From NCBI GenBank assembly GCA_946542925.1, contig CAMNLA010000059.1, forward strand, positions 1 to 64,000: 64,000 bases of DNA, written 5' to 3'. Position numbers and translations under genes: made by a program. Positions 25,205 through 34,337 of the stretch are shown piece after piece (positions within the stretch are counted from its first letter, which is position 1; every line of letters starts with the position of its first letter). The notes under the pieces were generated by a model. It had not been told where the DNA came from. It was given only the letters and a program-made list of their open reading frames with translations, and searched no databases. The DNA comes from UBA4363 sp002393965 (GTDB lineage Bacteria; Bacteroidota; Bacteroidia; Bacteroidales; Paludibacteraceae).

Positions 25205-25245
25205 AATCAAAGCCGGACAATCTTCTTGTTTGTCCGGCTTTGATT
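25205..25245 (+). terminator. Terminator of ilvC
   Basis: A perfect 16-bp stem, AATCAAAGCCGGACAA (25205-25220) and TTGTCCGGCTTTGATT (25230-25245), with a 9-base loop. It is followed by CATTT, a weak T run. Confidence 0.85.
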
Positions 25246-25318
25246 CATTTAACTAAAACAGAAGAGAACGAATAAAAAAATGTCATAAGCAACAGCAGAA
25301 ACAAGACCCAGGATAATG

Positions 25319-25326
25319 TATCTTTG
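25319..25326 (+). promoter_or_regulatory. -7 element of rsmE
   Basis: A perfect TATCTTTG, 20 nt before the rsmE ATG. The predicted 5' leader is only about 14 nt. Confidence 0.55.
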
Positions 25327-25346
25327 CAAAAGAGAATACAGAAAAG

Positions 25347-26057
25347 ATGCAGGATCATATCTTCTATACACCAGACATTGAGATAGGAACAAAATCGTAT
25401 ATACTTCCAGAAGAAGAATCGAAACACTGCATCAAGGTATTACGCATGGATACAAAAGACCGTCTTACACTGGTAGACGGCAGAGGCAACGCGTTCGAAG
25501 CGGCCATCAGCAACCCACATGCCAAACATTGTGAAGTTGAAATAAAGCATATTGAAAGTGAGGTACAGAAGAGAGACTACCGACTTCACATCGCCTTAGC
25601 TCCCACAAAACTCAACGAAAGAACCGAATGGTTTCTGGAAAAATGTACGGAGATTGGTATTGATGAGATTACACCACTATTGTGTCGTCACTCAGAGCGC
25701 AAGGAACTGAAAACGGAGCGTATGATGAAAATCATCATTGCAGCGATGAAACAGTCACACAAAGCATTCCTGCCTCATCTAAACGAAATGACACCATTGA
25801 AGCATCTCCTGTTAAATGCGACGGAAACGCAGCGCTATATCTGTCACTGTGGAGATGGATCAAAGATTCCTCTAAAATCAGCTCTCCCACATACGGACAC
25901 TTTGATACTGATCGGACCAGAAGGAGACTTCGACAAAGAAGAAATTGAATTGGCGGAGCAAAACGGCTTTAGAGCCGCCTCATTAGGGGAAAGCCGTCTC
26001 CGCACAGAAACTGCAGGAATCGTCGCCTGTCACACTATCCATCTAATCAACTCCTGA
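25347..26057 (+). CDS. rsmE: 16S rRNA m3U1498 methyltransferase RsmE
   Basis: RsmE methylates N3 of U1498 in 16S rRNA of the assembled small subunit. The 236 residues show an N-terminal PUA-like domain (EEESKHCIKVLRM... LVDGRGN) and a C-terminal SPOUT methyltransferase with the trefoil-knot signature ILIGPEGDFDKEEIELAEQNGF and SLGESRLRTETAG. It is preceded by its own promoter and is followed by a convergent VWA gene 97 bp away. Confidence 0.96.
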   Translation: MQDHIFYTPDIEIGTKSYILPEEESKHCIKVLRMDTKDRLTLVDGRGNAFEAAISNPHAKHCEVEIKHIESEVQKRDYRLHIALAPTKLNERTEWFLEKCTEIGIDEITPLLCRHSERKELKTERMMKIIIAAMKQSHKAFLPHLNEMTPLKHLLLNATETQRYICHCGDGSKIPLKSALPHTDTLILIGPEGDFDKEEIELAEQNGFRAASLGESRLRTETAGIVACHTIHLINS

Positions 26058-26154
26058 CACAGTCGAGTCATGCCATCAGAGTGGAGAGTATAAAAAATCT
26101 GAGAGTTCCCCAAATGATTTTTCAACTTCCTAAGTTTGGCTCTCGGCGTGCTCT

Positions 26155-26802
26155 TTATCTGTATTGGGAATCTATCACCTGATGACTTGAAAACACAATG
26201 TCGTGGCTTTCGAACAAACGTTGAAACACAGAGATGCTATTGTCCTGTTCGCCATTTGACTTCAACACATATGCCTCCACTTCTACCGAACCAAGTCCTG
26301 TCAAACGAGAAAGTTGACGATGCCATTCTGGTATATAATCAGATGATATCGGACTAATTCCCTTGACAGGAACGTCGTTAACAAAGTCAGAAATAAGAAC
26401 TATTTTTTTGTTTATCGCAGAGGACAATTCCATGTATTGCAACAAAGCAGTAAGCATCTCTCCAAGATCTGTATTGGAAAGCAGCGTACCATTCCCTTCA
26501 TATATTTTTTCGATGATTAGATTCAGTTCTGCCCGGAAAACAGGCGAAATCTGTCCACACTCTTCTTCTCGGATTTTTGTGTATGTTCCAAATCGGACTA
26601 TGGAAACCTTATCACCGTCCTGCATGGAATCAACCTGTTTACGCAATACAGGTTTGACGAAATCTGCATAACGATACATCGACCCGGAAACATCTACTAC
26701 AAGATAACATTCTGCAGGTTTAGAGGGCCTATTATCAGCCAAAGATAGAGATGTAAAAAACGAGAAAAAAAAGACCGATATGAGAACTGAACGTGTGAAC
26801 AC
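26155..26802 (-). CDS. Secreted von Willebrand factor A-domain protein
   Basis: A 215-residue protein with a signal peptide (FFFSFFTSLSLA, cleavage near residue 22) and a VWA domain filling the rest. The metal-ion-dependent adhesion site is intact: DVSGS at 37-41, a candidate threonine in GNGTLLSNTD and the aspartate of VLISDFVND. A periplasmic or surface location is likely. It is 20 bp downstream of the zinc-ribbon gene on the same strand, so the two are probably co-transcribed. The partner ligand is unknown. Confidence 0.85.
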   Translation of the reverse strand: MFTRSVLISVFFFSFFTSLSLADNRPSKPAECYLVVDVSGSMYRYADFVKPVLRKQVDSMQDGDKVSIVRFGTYTKIREEECGQISPVFRAELNLIIEKIYEGNGTLLSNTDLGEMLTALLQYMELSSAINKKIVLISDFVNDVPVKGISPISSDYIPEWHRQLSRLTGLGSVEVEAYVLKSNGEQDNSISVFQRLFESHDIVFSSHQVIDSQYR

Positions 26803-26821
26803 CGATCGCTATCTGTGATTG

Positions 26822-27937
26822 TCAATGAATAAACAAATCTCTCGCCCTAGGGGTAAGATACGAAACGGCATCAATAATAGGTACCGTAATCTTCTCATCG
26901 GCATTTTTCCCTTTCAGAAATACAATTTCCGTCGGCGTAAAGAGAACAGTACGTGGACTGGCATTCCGGCGCCGCGCATCCAGAGCTTCCTTCTCGACCC
27001 CGAACAATGCCTTTATACCTTCGTCTGTCAATAATTCTGAAAGCATCAGTTCTTTATCATTTTCCAAATCATAATTCAAGGCATACACTGGATAGTCGTC
27101 ATATTTCGGTTGTTCCTGATCGCATAGTCGATAATCTTGATATGTAAAACTGATGAATCTTCCCCTTATATATCCCTGAGGTTTCAGTTCTTTGTGTGCT
27201 TTCCACGTCAGAGTATCTCCTATCCTACGCTGACCTTTCATATCAGGCATATGCTCCATCGGTTCTCCAAGATTATTCTTCCACTGATTCAGAGCCTCTT
27301 TCACATCGTTTGTTTCTTTAGCATCACGAAACAAGATATTGATAATCTTTAATTGCAACTTTTCAGTACTAATACCCTCGATTTTCTCTGGCAAATCAAT
27401 ATTGAAAGACATATTTGTAAACGTCTTCAGACTACCTGTCTGTTCCAGGAATATTCCCGTTTCTTCTAAATGAGTATATTCAGGGAGTTGCTCCATCGCA
27501 AGATCGGACTTTTGCCCAATCGTATCCGCTGATAGTGAATCCATAGCATGAGGACGGGCCATTCGATCCTCACGCCCCAGAAGCGAAAATAAACAAAAAA
27601 CAAGCAAGAGAAGCAAGAGAACAATTAAGAGAATCGTTCCAATCCCAATTCGAGTCTTTCCAGGATTATTATTCTGCTCCTCTGATTTATCTCTTTGCTT
27701 TGTGGAATAAACTTTAGCTTCTCTTTGTTTTATTGATTCCGAGATTGTACTCTTGTCAGGATTTCCTGAGACAGTTTCTTCCTTACCTTCTGATTTTGAT
27801 GAGGAGGTTTCTTCTTTTTGCTCTGTTTTTCCCAACGTGACACTCATTGGTCTCTTCTTCAATGGTTGCCACTTCCCACAAGAGTTGCAGAATTGTGATC
27901 CTGGTCGCAAATCTGTTCCACAAAAGCTACATTTCAT
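26822..27937 (-). CDS. Zinc-ribbon membrane protein with RsiV/DUF3298-like end
   Basis: A 371-residue protein with three visible parts. An N-terminal zinc ribbon uses Cys3, Cys6, Cys17 and Cys20 (CSFC and CNSC). A charged, low-complexity linker (30-95) follows. A single membrane helix lies at about 97-120 (LLIVLLLLLLVFCLFSLL). The remaining 250 residues face the other side of the membrane; the stretch YALNYDLENDKELMLSELLTDEGIKALFG resembles the DUF3298 domain of anti-sigma factor RsiV, but the match is by eye only. The zinc ribbon is predicted cytoplasmic. It has its own promoter element and precedes the VWA gene. Confidence 0.7.
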   Translation of the reverse strand: MKCSFCGTDLRPGSQFCNSCGKWQPLKKRPMSVTLGKTEQKEETSSSKSEGKEETVSGNPDKSTISESIKQREAKVYSTKQRDKSEEQNNNPGKTRIGIGTILLIVLLLLLLVFCLFSLLGREDRMARPHAMDSLSADTIGQKSDLAMEQLPEYTHLEETGIFLEQTGSLKTFTNMSFNIDLPEKIEGISTEKLQLKIINILFRDAKETNDVKEALNQWKNNLGEPMEHMPDMKGQRRIGDTLTWKAHKELKPQGYIRGRFISFTYQDYRLCDQEQPKYDDYPVYALNYDLENDKELMLSELLTDEGIKALFGVEKEALDARRRNASPRTVLFTPTEIVFLKGKNADEKITVPIIDAVSYLTPRARDLFIH

Positions 27938-27962
27938 ATACGTTTGCTTTATTTACCTTTCC

Positions 27963-27970
27963 CAAAGGTA
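27963..27970 (-). promoter_or_regulatory. -7 element for the zinc-ribbon/VWA pair
   Basis: Minus-strand TACCTTTG, 26 nt before the zinc-ribbon start and inside the 56-bp gap after the WG-repeat gene. Confidence 0.5.
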
Positions 27971-27993
27971 CGTTTAATCTTAAACTCCTGCAA

Positions 27994-29742
27994 TCAGTCC
28001 GTATCACTTCTTTCATATTGACGCTCTTCATTCCGGAATGAGTCATCATCCAACTGTTCATTTTCCCCGTCTTGTGCTATTTCTTTCATTTCCGACTCTG
28101 AATCCTCTCCTAAACTCATCATGAGATAAACACCGAACTGATTTCGATAGACAACACAAGAAACTCGATCTCCAAAACGATAGACTATTGCGTTTTCACC
28201 TTGATTCTCAATATGTTCAACTCCATGAAGATGCGAAATGTAGCGATTGAGGGCTTCAAAAATCTCGTTTCTCTTTCGGTAGAAAATACCTGTTTCATCA
28301 AAACGCACCTCAAAATAATCAGGCGTCATATCAGTGAACGTACCATCCGGATACCCAACCTGATCACTGAAATCCACAACAATCGTTACAGCTCCTTTTC
28401 CCAATGATTTGACATATCGAATATCATAGAGATCAGTATAGTTACTGGCATCAGTATCTCCAGACTTCAAAGCCACTTCTGATGCTGGAGAATCAAACGT
28501 CAACCCATCCAGACCTCGAGATGACACTAAAAGCTGCGATATCAAATAATCGAGATCGATCTGCTCATTATAAATCCAACAATCAGCCAAATTGAATGAC
28601 CCAAGACTATAATACTCCTTGTTGACCCGTCCTTCTGTATTAAGCAAGCCCCACTGTCCCATTCCTGTGGATACAACAGCGACCTCGTCTCCTGTCGAAT
28701 AAAAAGGGTGGTACTCATTTTTATATTCTAGAACATCGAAAAACTCAGCATTCCCCTTCTCTCTTCCATTTATATCTATCAGATGATAACGTCCAGTTGC
28801 ATCAATCCGCCAAATACGATCCTCCATGCTTGCAAAATGAAAGTTCTGTCCCGTTACAGACAAAATCGTTTCCCCCTTGACGTTCAGAAGAGACTGATGA
28901 TCCTTCGTCTTTACAATAACCATCTCGCCTTGAAAATCCACCAAATCACCGTCTCCAACTCGTATTTCGTATCCCGCCTGGTTGAGCAGTGCCCATTTTT
29001 TTACGTTAGAATCCCGCAGATACATTACCGCAAGAGAAGCATCCTTATAATAAGGTGCGTGAGAAAATCCTTCCTTCATAATGCGAGAAAAGACTTCTGT
29101 TCCGAACTTATCCAACACAACCATCTTATTGGAAGAATGAGCTATTAAACGTCCATCATGACATGGATAGAGAACATCATAGTTCGGCTGAATTATCAAC
29201 TGTCCCGTTGTATCTACCGCTCCAAACTGATGATTGTCAAGTTCAATTACTGCTAGACCTTCTGAAAAATTAGATATTCGCAGAACCTGTCTACCTGCCA
29301 ATTTGTCAATCTGATGCAAGACTCTTCCATTACGGTCTATTATTTCAATACAATGATTCGGTCGAACAACTGGAGCAACATCCATAAAAAAGAGAGCCGC
29401 ATAGCGATAGGACGACTGTCCAACACGCTCTGGTTTAGAAGAGTCAATTGAATATAAATCCCAAAGGCCGTCTTTATTTTTAACGTAAAAACGATTGTTG
29501 ACCACAACAGTCGGTTCGTTATCAAAACACCCCTCGAAAAGCAAACTTCCATCTATACCGACCATTCCCCATTTGCCATTCTCCGTTCTCAAAAAAGGAA
29601 GATGACTGATATTACCAGTGGAAAAGAAATCAAAACCATTAACAATTTCATCATATTTGAAGTAACCTATTAGTCCAGCCGCCATCAATGCCAATCCACC
29701 GACTATGCTGACAATTCCACGTTTACCAAACAACATGCTCAT
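27994..29742 (-). CDS. WG-repeat membrane-anchored protein
   Basis: A 582-residue protein with one N-terminal membrane helix (VSIVGGLALMAAGLIGYF, about 11-28). The next 350 residues hold WG-type repeats, short units built around G(K/Q/L)WG(M/L): NGKWGMVGIDGSLLFEG, KDGLWDLYSID, KKWALLNQAGYEI and GQWGLLNTEGRVN. Such repeats form beta-propeller-like or solenoid folds, probably extracytoplasmic here. The last 170 residues carry no recognised domain and end in an acidic, charged tail. It has its own promoter element and precedes the zinc-ribbon/VWA pair by 56 bp. The function is unknown. Confidence 0.8.
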   Translation of the reverse strand: MSMLFGKRGIVSIVGGLALMAAGLIGYFKYDEIVNGFDFFSTGNISHLPFLRTENGKWGMVGIDGSLLFEGCFDNEPTVVVNNRFYVKNKDGLWDLYSIDSSKPERVGQSSYRYAALFFMDVAPVVRPNHCIEIIDRNGRVLHQIDKLAGRQVLRISNFSEGLAVIELDNHQFGAVDTTGQLIIQPNYDVLYPCHDGRLIAHSSNKMVVLDKFGTEVFSRIMKEGFSHAPYYKDASLAVMYLRDSNVKKWALLNQAGYEIRVGDGDLVDFQGEMVIVKTKDHQSLLNVKGETILSVTGQNFHFASMEDRIWRIDATGRYHLIDINGREKGNAEFFDVLEYKNEYHPFYSTGDEVAVVSTGMGQWGLLNTEGRVNKEYYSLGSFNLADCWIYNEQIDLDYLISQLLVSSRGLDGLTFDSPASEVALKSGDTDASNYTDLYDIRYVKSLGKGAVTIVVDFSDQVGYPDGTFTDMTPDYFEVRFDETGIFYRKRNEIFEALNRYISHLHGVEHIENQGENAIVYRFGDRVSCVVYRNQFGVYLMMSLGEDSESEMKEIAQDGENEQLDDDSFRNEERQYERSDTD

Positions 29743-29783
29743 GGTTTATTTCAAGAGTAGCGAAACAACGCTAACAGGATTTG

Positions 29784-29791
29784 CAAAGTTA
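29784..29791 (-). promoter_or_regulatory. -7 element of the WG-repeat gene
   Basis: Minus-strand TAACTTTG, 42 nt before the ATG at 29742; it fits TAnnTTTG. Confidence 0.45.
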
Positions 29792-29922
29792 CTCATTATT
29801 TGATTCTCAGCAATGTTTTCATGGAACACACTGGATAGAATAACAGATACTAAGAGGTTTACTTTAGGTAGCACCTTGCAAGAAAGATTCCATTGCTGTA
29901 CCTTTATCGGAAAAACAGAAAA

Positions 29923-30444
29923 ATGACTTGCGACATATTACTTACAGACGAAGAACTGAGACTATCCTCACAAAGCGGAAGTTGGGACTTTCTACATACA
30001 TTCATTCTCGCATATCAAAATGCCATAGATAATGAGTTAACAATCGAAAACATGAATAAATTGAATGGATGGCAAAATGTCCTTATGGCTTTTGGTGTTT
30101 TTAGATCTGAAGTTCGAAGCGGAGGTTTTGTCCAGCTCATCTACAACGGATATGGACCATACATCTTTGAAAACCCCTTTGCTTCTGCACTTCGCAAGAT
30201 GGGAGCCCAAAAACTGTCTAAACTCATTTACAAGGCCAAACGCATCTATGATGTCCGAAAAAAAGACTTGGAAATGGAAGTTGAAGAAGAAGAACTATGC
30301 GAGATATATTCGAACTTTGAAGAATTTGACCCTTTGGACGATCTCTACATCGAAATTGAGCAGGAATCCATTGATATTATTGCTCAGTATGTGGACGAAC
30401 ACATAAACTATTTTGCATCTGTCTTAAAAGGACCGTCCTTATAA
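29923..30444 (+). CDS. DMP19/DUF4375-type protein
   Basis: A 173-residue acidic protein. The segment LNGWQNVLMAFGVFRSEVRSGGFVQLIYNGYG is typical of the DMP19-like family, whose namesake from Neisseria is described as a DNA mimic. The C-terminal half is strongly acidic (EMEVEEEELCEIYSNFEEFDPLDD). The ATG at 29923 was chosen; a TTG-type start at 29893 would overlap the promoter-like TACCTTTA. It is divergent from the WG-repeat gene and convergent with pdxT. Whether it mimics DNA is not known. Confidence 0.75.
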   Translation: MTCDILLTDEELRLSSQSGSWDFLHTFILAYQNAIDNELTIENMNKLNGWQNVLMAFGVFRSEVRSGGFVQLIYNGYGPYIFENPFASALRKMGAQKLSKLIYKAKRIYDVRKKDLEMEVEEEELCEIYSNFEEFDPLDDLYIEIEQESIDIIAQYVDEHINYFASVLKGPSL

Positions 30445-30496
30445 AACGTCAGAACGGCATAAAATGTTTCCCAGTCGTATTATTTTGAGCGATGGT

Positions 30497-31099
30497 TTAC
30501 CTACCAACAACAATCTCTCTTTTTTTATACACGTTAACCTTTTGAAGGAAATACTCGTGCACACGAGTGTCATCAGTCAATTCTGGATGAAAAGCAGTCG
30601 CCAAAAGATTACCTTGTTCCACCATCAAGATTTTTCCATCCAGTTCCAAGAGAGATCTCGCCTCTCCTTCTATCTTGTCAATATAAGGTGCCCGAATAAA
30701 TACTGTTGGGAACGGAGTTTCGCCAAGTACATCGATAGGCATATTCGCTTCGAAACTCGCCAACTGACGTCCAAAAGCATTGCGTTCAACAAAGGTATCC
30801 ATCAGTCCCAAACGTAACTGTTCGCTTCCGTTGATATGTTTTGACAGCAAAATCAGTCCAGTACAGGTACCAAATATCGGGAAACCCTTACGACCCATTT
30901 CTCTTATAGGTTCCAAAAGCTGATAAAAGTCCAGCAATTTTCCTACCGCCGTACTTTCTCCTCCTGGCAAAACCAACCCATCTAACCCATCTAAATCATT
31001 TGGATCTAAAACGTCACAAACGTCTACTCCCAATCTACGCAACATGTCTGCATGTTCACTGACCGCACCTTGCAGTGCCAATACTCCGATTTTCGTCAT
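30497..31099 (-). CDS. pdxT: Pyridoxal 5'-phosphate synthase glutaminase PdxT
   Basis: PdxT releases ammonia from glutamine and channels it to PdxS. The 200 residues carry the class-I glutaminase triad: Cys79 in FGTCTGL, His171 and Glu173 in TAFHPEL, with the oxyanion PGGEST loop at 45-50. It follows pdxS with an 82-bp gap and they form the usual pair. Together they give DXP-independent synthesis of pyridoxal phosphate, the cofactor of the decarboxylase at 4891-6282. Confidence 0.97.
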   Translation of the reverse strand: MTKIGVLALQGAVSEHADMLRRLGVDVCDVLDPNDLDGLDGLVLPGGESTAVGKLLDFYQLLEPIREMGRKGFPIFGTCTGLILLSKHINGSEQLRLGLMDTFVERNAFGRQLASFEANMPIDVLGETPFPTVFIRAPYIDKIEGEARSLLELDGKILMVEQGNLLATAFHPELTDDTRVHEYFLQKVNVYKKREIVVGR

Positions 31100-31181
31100 A
31101 CCTTGTTTTCTATCATAGCAAATGCGGGATACTCGGTAGAGAAATCCCGCATTATTTTATTTCAATCGCTTTTATAGTCGG

Positions 31182-32081
31182 TTACCAACCACGTCCTGCA
31201 ATCTTATCTGTTTCTTCCATCTGAGCTACGCTTTGACCACGCATAGCATCTCCCAACCCTTTAGACACCTCTGCAACAAGCTGATAATCCGAGTAATGAG
31301 CCGTGGCTTGAACAATAGCTTTAGCTCGTTTAGCAGGATTAGAGCTTTTAAAGATGCCCGAACCAACAAATACGCCGTCACAACCGAGCGTCATCATTAA
31401 TGCTGCATCAGCAGGTGTAGCAATACCTCCCGCAGCAAAATTTACCACTGGCAAACGTTTGAGTTCCTTTACCTGCTTGACTAATTCATAAGGAGCTCCT
31501 AATTCCTTGGCGATGGTCATCAGCTCCATATCACTTGCCTCAACAACACGTTGTATATCTTCATTTACCTGACGAATGTGCTTCACTGCTTCAACAACGT
31601 CTCCAGTTCCAGCCTCCCCTTTTGTTCTGATCATTGCCGCTCCTTCACCTATTCGGCGAAGAGCTTCCCCTAGATTTCGGGCTCCGCATACGAACGGCAC
31701 CTTAAAATCATTCTTGAATATATGATACTTATTATCTGCAGGTGTAAGCACCTCACTCTCATCAATATAATCTATATCCAAGGCCTCCAAAACACGTGCT
31801 TCAACGATATGACCAATACGTGCCTTTGCCATCACAGGAATAGTTACTGCATTCTGAATACCGATAATCATTTCCGGATCTGACATTCGTGCCACTCCAC
31901 CCTCCTTACGAATATCAGAAGGGACTCGTTCGAGAGCCATAACAGCTACTGCACCAGCATCCTCTGCAATCTTTGCCTGTTCTGGATTTACCACATCCAT
32001 GATAACTCCGCCTTTCAACATCTCCGCTAAACCCGCTTTCACTTTAAATGTTCCCGTTGACTTTTCAATATTTTCAGCCAT
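31182..32081 (-). CDS. pdxS: Pyridoxal 5'-phosphate synthase subunit PdxS
   Basis: PdxS builds pyridoxal phosphate from ribose 5-phosphate, glyceraldehyde 3-phosphate and ammonia. The 299 residues are the usual length and include the Schiff-base lysine in VMAKARIGH (Lys86), the second lysine in IRTKGEAGTG (Lys154) and the phosphate-binding VNFAAGGIATPADAALM loop. The initial MAENIEKSTG leads into FKVKAGLAEMLKGGVIMDV. It has a -7 element about 75 nt upstream and is co-transcribed with pdxT. Confidence 0.98.
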   Translation of the reverse strand: MAENIEKSTGTFKVKAGLAEMLKGGVIMDVVNPEQAKIAEDAGAVAVMALERVPSDIRKEGGVARMSDPEMIIGIQNAVTIPVMAKARIGHIVEARVLEALDIDYIDESEVLTPADNKYHIFKNDFKVPFVCGARNLGEALRRIGEGAAMIRTKGEAGTGDVVEAVKHIRQVNEDIQRVVEASDMELMTIAKELGAPYELVKQVKELKRLPVVNFAAGGIATPADAALMMTLGCDGVFVGSGIFKSSNPAKRAKAIVQATAHYSDYQLVAEVSKGLGDAMRGQSVAQMEETDKIAGRGW

Positions 32082-32155
32082 TTTCTTGTTTTTTTTCTAT
32101 ATTACTCTTATTTTCTTTTTCGACATTTTCTCTTTCTATCATGCGAAAAACTTTG

Positions 32156-32163
32156 CAAAAGTA
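32156..32163 (-). promoter_or_regulatory. -7 element of pdxS
   Basis: Minus-strand TACTTTTG, about 75 nt before the pdxS ATG; it fits TAnnTTTG. Confidence 0.5.
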
Positions 32164-32326
32164 GCATTTTCCAACTTATTCACCAATACCTTTTTTATGG
32201 TATTTTCATCTTCAGCTTTTTTGAGTTGGAATAGATATTCTCAATAGCAAAATGTATTTTATCTCTAAAGAAATGTTTTTGGCACTGATTTTGATTTTAG
32301 GACTCTGCATAAAAAATGCTTTTTGC

Positions 32327-32334
32327 TATATTTG
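32327..32334 (+). promoter_or_regulatory. -7 element of the BspA-like gene
   Basis: TATATTTG, 63 nt before the ATG, followed by an A-rich leader. Confidence 0.5.
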
Positions 32335-32396
32335 CATATCTTTAAACAAAGAAAAAGAAAACCTAAGTCTAACTTAATAAAACACAACCAAACAAA

Positions 32397-33083
32397 ATGA
32401 AGAAATCTCTTTTAATCCTCACTTCGTTTTTATGTTTTGGAGCCTTTCTCCAAGCACAGATAACCAAAACAATGTCAGTCGTTCCTGGTGGATTGTTCAA
32501 GGCTTTGACCTATGATGAGCGCTCCAATACGACACACCTCATCCTGACAGGTTCCATGGATGCTCGCGATTTCAAAACAATCCGCGACAATATGCCAAAA
32601 CTCGAAATTCTGGACATATCCAAGGTCAACATCGCCGCATACGAAGGTACTGAAGGTTCTGAACAGACTGACAAAGGACGACCTGTAAAAGCAAAATATG
32701 CAGAAAAAACAATCCCTCAATATGCATTCTTCAAGAATGGTAACGGATCCGGAAAACGTACCATCAAGAATGTTATTTATCCAAAAAATCTGATAGGAGT
32801 AGGAGAACGTGCTTTCTATGCTTGTTATAATCTTTCAGAGGTGACGATTCCTGCATCAGTCGTTTCTCTTGAATCTGAGGCATACTACAACTGCAAAGCA
32901 CTTGCTTCTATTTCAGTACTTAGCGCCAATCCTGTTCCTACAATGGGGAAAGGAGTGTTCTATGCTGTGGATCCTGCATCCTGCATCCTGCACGTAAAGG
33001 AAGGGTCTAAAACCGCATTCCAAGGAGCAAAACAATGGAATGACTTTATGACCATCGAGGAAGATGTAAAAGAAGCTCAATAA
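32397..33083 (+). CDS. Exported BspA-like leucine-rich repeat protein
   Basis: A 228-residue protein with a signal peptide (MKKSLLILTSFLCFGAFLQA, cleavage near residue 20). The mature part has BspA-type (LRR_5) repeats, best seen in IKNVIYPKNLIGVGERAFYACYNLSEVTIPASVVSLESEAYYNC as two consecutive units. BspA-like proteins of Bacteroidales are surface or secreted adhesins; I see no C-terminal sorting signal of type IX cargo here. It has its own promoter and ends at a bidirectional terminator shared with dnaJ. Confidence 0.85.
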   Translation: MKKSLLILTSFLCFGAFLQAQITKTMSVVPGGLFKALTYDERSNTTHLILTGSMDARDFKTIRDNMPKLEILDISKVNIAAYEGTEGSEQTDKGRPVKAKYAEKTIPQYAFFKNGNGSGKRTIKNVIYPKNLIGVGERAFYACYNLSEVTIPASVVSLESEAYYNCKALASISVLSANPVPTMGKGVFYAVDPASCILHVKEGSKTAFQGAKQWNDFMTIEEDVKEAQ

Positions 33084-33104
33084 GATTAATAATTTGATCA
33101 CATC

Positions 33105-33136
33105 AAAAAAATCCCGCTAAAAGCGGGATTTTTTTT
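33105..33136. terminator. Bidirectional terminator between BspA-like gene and dnaJ
   Basis: AAAAAAATCCCGCT (33105 on) pairs with AGCGGGATTTTTTT around a short A-rich loop, giving an A run on one side and a T run on the other. It serves both convergent genes, 22 bp after one stop and a few bp after the other. Confidence 0.95.
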
Positions 33137-33141
33137 CTAAT

Positions 33142-34299
33142 CTAAAAGATATTGGCTTTTATTCTTCGGAAGAATTCCTGAATCATTGATTTTGTTGGCT
33201 TTACATTTTCAGACTCTCGAAGACGTTCTACCAATTTCGCTTCTTCCTTTGATAGATGTTCTGGAATATAAACCCCAACATTCACGTATAGATCTCCTCT
33301 TCCATAACCATTGACACTCGGCAATCCTTTCGACTTTAGACGCAATTTCTTTCCTGGTTGCGTTCCTGGCGCTATTTTCACTTTGACAGCACCCTCCAGT
33401 GTCGGGACTTCCACACTGCCTCCGAGTATAGCAGTCGGCACATCCAGCAGAAGATTGTATATCAAATCATTCTCATCACGTATGAGCTCTGGATGTGCTT
33501 CTTCTTCAATAACCACCAACAAATCTCCGTTAACACCTCCATGGCGAGCTGCATTGCCTTTTCCACTTACATTCAATTGCATGCCCTCTGAAACTCCGGC
33601 TGGAATCTTGAACGATATTTCCTCCTCTCCTCGCACAACTCCTTCTCCATTGCAATGAGGGCATTTGTTCTTTATCGTCTTGCCTTCTCCTCCACACGTT
33701 GGACACACCGACTGAGTCTGCATACGACCTAGAATCGTCTGTTGTATGCGTGTAACGTAACCGCTTCCATGACAGGTAGAGCATGTTTCCGTTCCACTGC
33801 CTTCTGCTGCACCACTACCATGACAATGGTCACAGGCAACATATTTCTTTACCTTAATCTTTTTTTCAACTCCGTTTAGGATGTCGTTTAAAGTCAGACG
33901 AACTTTAACCCTTAGATCTGCTCCTCGGTTTACTCGTTGACCTCGACTACCACCCCGACTACCTCCAAAGAAATCGCCAAAGCCGCCGCCAAAGCCACCA
34001 TTGAATATATCCCCGAAGTGTTCAAAGATATCCTGCATACTGCCACTCCATTGTGCGCCGCCTCCTGCTGCGCCGTCAACTCCAGCATGTCCAAACTGGT
34101 CATAGCGCTGACGCTTCTGTGGGTTGCTGAGTACCTCATACGCTTCCGCAGCCTCCTTGAACTTTTCCTCAGCTTCCTTATCCCCCGGATTACGATCTGG
34201 GTGATATTGGATCGCCTTTTTACGATAAGCTTTCTTTATTTCATCGGCCGAGGCTGTCTTATCTACACCTAAAACCTCATAATAATCTCGCTTTGCCAT
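33142..34299 (-). CDS. dnaJ: Chaperone DnaJ (Hsp40)
   Basis: DnaJ stimulates the ATPase of DnaK and delivers unfolded clients. The 385 residues hold the J domain with the HPD motif at 33-35, the Gly/Phe-rich linker (FNGGFGGGFGDFFGGSRGG), and four zinc-binding CxxCxGxG repeats: CDHCHGSG, CSTCHGSG, CPTCGGEG and CPHCNGEG. The C-terminal client-binding domains follow. It is downstream of grpE with a 38-bp gap. dnaK is not in this window. Confidence 0.98.
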   Translation of the reverse strand: MAKRDYYEVLGVDKTASADEIKKAYRKKAIQYHPDRNPGDKEAEEKFKEAAEAYEVLSNPQKRQRYDQFGHAGVDGAAGGGAQWSGSMQDIFEHFGDIFNGGFGGGFGDFFGGSRGGSRGQRVNRGADLRVKVRLTLNDILNGVEKKIKVKKYVACDHCHGSGAAEGSGTETCSTCHGSGYVTRIQQTILGRMQTQSVCPTCGGEGKTIKNKCPHCNGEGVVRGEEEISFKIPAGVSEGMQLNVSGKGNAARHGGVNGDLLVVIEEEAHPELIRDENDLIYNLLLDVPTAILGGSVEVPTLEGAVKVKIAPGTQPGKKLRLKSKGLPSVNGYGRGDLYVNVGVYIPEHLSKEEAKLVERLRESENVKPTKSMIQEFFRRIKANIF

Positions 34300-34337
34300 T
34301 ATTCAGTTCCTTTCTGAATCGTATCTTTGTTTGATTG

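Larger units (their letters stand above)
32082..32396. other. 315-bp divergent promoter region between pdxS and the BspA-like gene
   Basis: A very AT-rich gap. It holds the two opposite -7 elements at 32156-32163 (minus, for pdxS) and 32327-32334 (plus, for the BspA-like gene). I see no further structure. Confidence 0.5.
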
